Position numbers and translations under genes: made by a program. DNA of 64,000 nucleotides from UBA1930 sp943371535. Its GTDB lineage: Bacteria; Bacteroidota; Bacteroidia; Chitinophagales; Chitinophagaceae. The notes beneath the pieces were generated by a model. That model did not search any database. It was given only the letters and a program-made list of their open reading frames with translations, and was not told the DNA's origin. The DNA lies in contig CALRVE020000016.1 of NCBI GenBank assembly GCA_943371535.1, positions 1-64,000 of the forward strand, in the 5' to 3' direction. Shown here piece by piece: positions 60,596 through 64,000 of the stretch; within the stretch, counting starts at the first letter, position 1, and every line of letters starts with the position of its first letter.

Positions 60596-62239
60596 ATGTC
60601 TGCTAACGATATTACCAAAGCCGTAGACCTCAGTTCTCATGCAAGTGGTACAGGTCATTTGCGTTCACAAATACCAGTGTACGTAGATTTTATGCCACCG
60701 TGTAACAGTGCTTGTCCCAGTGGTGAAAATATTCAAGGATGGCTATCTCATGCACAAGCTGGCAACTATTTCGAAGCATTTCAAACCATTGTTGCCGATA
60801 ACCCGTTTCCTGCGGTAATGGGTCGAATTTGTGTAAAGCCATGTGAAACTGGTTGTAATAGAAATCATATTGATACAACCATCAACATTCATGCAGTAGA
60901 ACGTTATATTGGCGATGAAGCCATACAACAGCAATGGCAAATACGTTACAATAAACAAACATCGGGAAAACGTGTGTTGGTGGTAGGTGGTGGGCCAAGT
61001 GGTTTATCTGCAGCGTATCATTTAACTAGAATGGGACATACTGTTGAAATTGCTGAAGCATCTGGTAATTTAGGTGGATTGATGTATAGTGGTATTCCGG
61101 ATTATCGTTTGCCTAAAGCAATTTTAGATGCCGAAATCAATCGTATTCTGCAAATGGGTATATCGGTAAAATTAAATTATACAGTACAAGATATCATTGC
61201 TGAAAAAGAAAATGGACGTTTCGATGCTGTATATCTTTCGGTTGGTGCTCAGTTAATTCACCAAGAAAGTTTTGAGCAAGATGATTCTATTTTAATAAAA
61301 GATGCATTTGGTTTTTTTAATGAGATAAAATTAAATACATCTACATATATGCATAAAAAAGTAGTTGTATATGGAGGTGGAAAATTGGCTTTGTATTTAG
61401 CCAGAATTTTAAAAAGATTTGGTTGTGAAGTTGCCGTATTATTTTATGGCGATAAAAAAATGATGCCTGCATACGATTATGAAACAGAAGATGCTTTAGC
61501 CGAAGGTGTAGATGTTCAATTATTAAAGAGTATTCAAAAAGTGAGTAATGGAGCAATCACTTTTGAGCAAATGAAAGTTGAAAAAGGTAAAGCTGTTGGT
61601 GCAGGTGTTTTTGAAAATATTGAAGCCAATGTACTGATAATGGCTCACCGTCAAGAGTCTGCTACTCAGTTTCTACAATCCTTATCTGGTATAGTTTTAA
61701 ATGAAGATGGAACCATTAAAATAGATGCCAATAGAATGACTGGTATTGATGGAATTTTTGCAGGTGGCGATATGTTGCCAGGTGAAAATAGAAGTTCCAC
61801 AATAGCAATTGGTCATGGTAAAAAAGCAGCAAAATATATAGATGGATATTTAATTCAACAGGCTTATGAAAAGCCAGATAAACATCCTACAGCAGGTTAT
61901 AGAAAATTACACATGTGGTATAAAACCGAAGCTCCACAAAAAGAACAGCAACAATTAGCACCTACTGTAGCAATTCAAAGTTTTGATGAAGTTATTGCAG
62001 GGCTGAATGAAAAAGAAGCAAGATTCGAGGCACAGCGTTGTTTAAGTTGTGGTAATTGTTTTGAGTGTGATGGTTGCTTTGGAGCATGTCCGGAAAATGC
62101 TATTATTAAATTAGGAAAAGGGAACAGATATAAATTTAATTACGATGCTTGTACAGGCTGTGCAGTTTGTTATGAGCAGTGTCCGTGTCATGCAATTGAA
62201 ATGATTTCAGAAACCTCAAATTCTACTAGCCATGCATAA
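60596..62239 (+). CDS. GltD-like NAD(P)/FAD oxidoreductase with two [4Fe-4S] motifs
   Basis: 547 residues. N-terminal iron-sulfur helical domain (C36, C40, C79, C83, C87 in PCNSAC...RICVKPCETGC) and dinucleotide fold VVGGGPSGLSAAYHL (129-143) followed by LGGLMYSGIPDYRLPK are those of the glutamate synthase small subunit/NfnB type. The C-terminus adds a ferredoxin domain with two clusters (CLSCGNCFECDGCFGACP and CTGCAVCYEQCP). It therefore can move electrons between NAD(P)H and ferredoxin-like carriers. It overlaps the nifJ start by 8 bases, so it is probably the pyridine-nucleotide partner of that enzyme. Confidence 0.87.
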   Translation: MSANDITKAVDLSSHASGTGHLRSQIPVYVDFMPPCNSACPSGENIQGWLSHAQAGNYFEAFQTIVADNPFPAVMGRICVKPCETGCNRNHIDTTINIHAVERYIGDEAIQQQWQIRYNKQTSGKRVLVVGGGPSGLSAAYHLTRMGHTVEIAEASGNLGGLMYSGIPDYRLPKAILDAEINRILQMGISVKLNYTVQDIIAEKENGRFDAVYLSVGAQLIHQESFEQDDSILIKDAFGFFNEIKLNTSTYMHKKVVVYGGGKLALYLARILKRFGCEVAVLFYGDKKMMPAYDYETEDALAEGVDVQLLKSIQKVSNGAITFEQMKVEKGKAVGAGVFENIEANVLIMAHRQESATQFLQSLSGIVLNEDGTIKIDANRMTGIDGIFAGGDMLPGENRSSTIAIGHGKKAAKYIDGYLIQQAYEKPDKHPTAGYRKLHMWYKTEAPQKEQQQLAPTVAIQSFDEVIAGLNEKEARFEAQRCLSCGNCFECDGCFGACPENAIIKLGKGNRYKFNYDACTGCAVCYEQCPCHAIEMISETSNSTSHA

Positions 62240-64000
62240 TACAAATAATACTATAGCTACTATTGATGGTAATGAAGCAGCAGCTTATATTGCATATAGA
62301 GTAAATGAAGTGTGTGCAATTTATCCTATTACGCCTTCATCAACAATGGCAGAGTTGGCAGATGAATGGGCATCTAAAAAAACAAAAAATATTTGGGGCT
62401 TTGTTCCAGAAGTAATGGAAATGCAAAGTGAAGCTGGTGCTGCTGGCACCGTACATGGAGCATTGCAAACTGGTTCTTTAACTACTACATTTACTGCATC
62501 GCAAGGATTAATGTTGATGTTGCCCAATATGTATAAAATTGCAGGCGAACTTACGTCAACCGTATTTCATGTGGCTGCACGTTCCTTGGCTGCACAGGGT
62601 TTGTCTATTTTTGGAGATCATCAAGATGTAATGGCAGCAAGAACTACAGGCTTTGCTATGTTAAGTTCTGCAAGTGTACAAGAAGCACATGATTTTGCAT
62701 TGATTGCACAAGCCGCCACATTACGTTCTAGAATACCAATTATACATTTTTTTGATGGATTTAGAACATCACATGAAGTAAATAAGTTAACGTTATTGAG
62801 TGATGTGCAAATCAAATCAATGATTCCCGATGAGTTGGTAATAGCTCATCGTAAAAGAGCATTAACTCCTGAAAATCCATTTATCAGAGGTACTGCTCAA
62901 AATCCAGATGTGTATTTTCAAGGTAGAGAAACGGTGAACACTTTTTACAATAATATGAGTGGAATTGTAGATGAGGTAATGAATGAGTTTGCAACACTTA
63001 CGGGTCGTAAATATAATTTGTTTGATTATGTTGGAGCTGATGATGCAGAGCAAGTGATTGTAATTATGGGCTCAGCGGCTGAAACTGTTTGCGAAACTGT
63101 AGAGCTACTCAATCAACAAGGGTATAAAGTTGGTGTAATTCAGGTAAGATTGTTTCGTCCTTTCTCATTAGAACATTTTATTAAAGCTTTACCTACTACA
63201 ACCAAAAAAATTGCTGTACTTGATAGAACCAAAGAATCTGGAGCATCTGGAGAACCTATGTATCAAGATGTGTTATCTACTCTAGTAAATGCTTTGCAAC
63301 AAAATAAAATTCAATTTTTACCTAATATCATTGGTGGTAGATACGGACTTTCTTCTAAAGAATTTACACCAGCAATGGTTAAAGCTGTGTATGATGAATT
63401 GAGAAAAGAACAATCTCTCAATGGCTTTACTGTTGGTATAAATGATGATGTTACCCATTTAAGTTTAACGTATGATAGTAATTTTAAACTAGACGAAACT
63501 GAATGGCGACAAGGTTTGTTCTTTGGATTAGGTGCCGATGGAACGGTTGGTGCCAATAAAAATACCATTAAAATTATTGGAGAAAATACAGCATTGTATG
63601 CACAAGGTTATTTTGTGTACGATTCAAAAAAATCTGGTGCAAGAACAGTTTCTCATTTGCGTTTTGGACCTAAACCAATTAAAGCTCCTTACCTAATTTC
63701 TAAAGCCGATTTTATTGCTTGTCATCAATTTAATTTTATTGAAAAAGTTGAAATGCTTGAATTTGCAAGCGATGGAGCTACATTTTTATTGAACTCTCCT
63801 TACGGTAAAGATGAAGTTTGGAGTAAGCTAACTGGTCAAGTGCAGAAACATATTGTAGATAAAAAAATTCAATTTTATATTATTGATGCAACCACAGTTG
63901 CAAGAGATACAGGCATGAATGGAAGAATCAACACCATTATGCAAACTTGTTATTTTGCATTGTCAGGAGTATTGCCAAGAGAAGATGCTATTAAACAAAT
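62232..64000 (+). CDS. nifJ: Pyruvate:ferredoxin (flavodoxin) oxidoreductase, N-terminal part
   Basis: 589 codons from ATG 62232 to the window edge, 3' part missing. N-terminal domain I: YPITPSSTMAELADEW, FVPEVMEMQSEAGAAGTVHGALQTG, TFTASQGLMLM, pyruvate-site residues in RSLAAQGLSIFGDHQDVMAAR and HFFDGFRTSHEV. Then domain II (VIIVMGSAAETV-like, DRTKESGASGEPMYQD) and domain III (FGLGADGTVGANKNTIKIIG). The CoA- and cluster-binding domains should lie further on. It decarboxylates pyruvate to acetyl-CoA and reduces ferredoxin. Translation overlaps the preceding GltD-like gene by 8 bases, so expression is coupled. Confidence 0.96.
   Translation, partial: MHNTNNTIATIDGNEAAAYIAYRVNEVCAIYPITPSSTMAELADEWASKKTKNIWGFVPEVMEMQSEAGAAGTVHGALQTGSLTTTFTASQGLMLMLPNMYKIAGELTSTVFHVAARSLAAQGLSIFGDHQDVMAARTTGFAMLSSASVQEAHDFALIAQAATLRSRIPIIHFFDGFRTSHEVNKLTLLSDVQIKSMIPDELVIAHRKRALTPENPFIRGTAQNPDVYFQGRETVNTFYNNMSGIVDEVMNEFATLTGRKYNLFDYVGADDAEQVIVIMGSAAETVCETVELLNQQGYKVGVIQVRLFRPFSLEHFIKALPTTTKKIAVLDRTKESGASGEPMYQDVLSTLVNALQQNKIQFLPNIIGGRYGLSSKEFTPAMVKAVYDELRKEQSLNGFTVGINDDVTHLSLTYDSNFKLDETEWRQGLFFGLGADGTVGANKNTIKIIGENTALYAQGYFVYDSKKSGARTVSHLRFGPKPIKAPYLISKADFIACHQFNFIEKVEMLEFASDGATFLLNSPYGKDEVWSKLTGQVQKHIVDKKIQFYIIDATTVARDTGMNGRINTIMQTCYFALSGVLPREDAIKQ

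Overview
The window is A+T-rich chromosomal DNA from a member of the Bacteroidota, most like the Chitinophagaceae. This rests on gene content and signals, not on a search. The supporting signs are a spc-type ribosomal operon without Shine-Dalgarno sequences, promoters of the Bacteroidota kind (TTTG, about 17-19 bases, TAnnTTTG), four proteins with type IX secretion (T9SS) C-terminal sorting domains, a TonB-dependent receptor with a carboxypeptidase-like N-terminal domain, and the plsX-rpmF-DUF177 cluster. Both window edges cut genes: rplX at the left and a pyruvate:ferredoxin oxidoreductase (nifJ) at the right.

Layout. 1-6.4 kb: ribosomal operon rplX-rplE-rpsN-rpsH-rplF-rplR-rpsE-rpmD-rplO-secY, then map. 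A strong hairpin terminator lies before secY, another after secY and another after map. 6.4-16.8 kb: housekeeping and envelope genes (acidic unknown protein, HI0933-type flavoprotein, TonB receptor, DUF3347-like lipoprotein, ABC-F ATPase, exported unknown, YdeI/DUF1801 protein), separated by repeat-filled gaps. 16.8-23.6 kb: arginase-family enzyme, exported esterase, ribF, purM, ftsE, RNase Z. 23.7-27.2 kb: a minus-strand pair (small outer-membrane protein and a T9SS cargo whose start is frameshifted in an A8 tract) and an orphan response regulator. 27.2-29.4 kb: plsX, rpmF, DUF177. 29.5-46.7 kb: three large T9SS-exported surface proteins (2528, 2279 and 850 residues) in tandem, each with its own terminator and a related C-terminal domain. 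46.8-49.2 kb: mnmA, aat, clpS, tRNA-Val. 49.3-54.7 kb: YitT-type membrane protein, lpdA, glycosyltransferase, a degenerate Sua5/YrdC-like protein and two tandem paralogous small proteins. 54.7-58.8 kb: CCA-adding enzyme, PRiA4b ORF3-like protein, miaA, exported unknown, tiny basic protein. 58.9-64 kb: RNase P RNA, a repeat-rich gap, an exported protein with an HxxE...H...E pattern, and a GltD-like iron-sulfur flavoprotein overlapping nifJ.

No phage, insertion sequence, CRISPR array or classical defence cassette is visible. The most unusual material is non-standard repeat DNA. One kind is a dispersed family of palindromic CCACGAAG/CCACGGATGCACGG words, including a composite three-hairpin element present twice (7.4 and 59.4 kb) with conserved ends but exchanged cores. 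The other is degenerate word-like tandem repeats that fill gaps and also appear in frame inside ribF, purM and the HI0933-type gene. Other points of note are the A8 frameshift in a T9SS cargo, the Sua5-like protein that has lost the family's active-site motifs, and -7 promoter elements placed so close to start codons that leaderless mRNAs are predicted.
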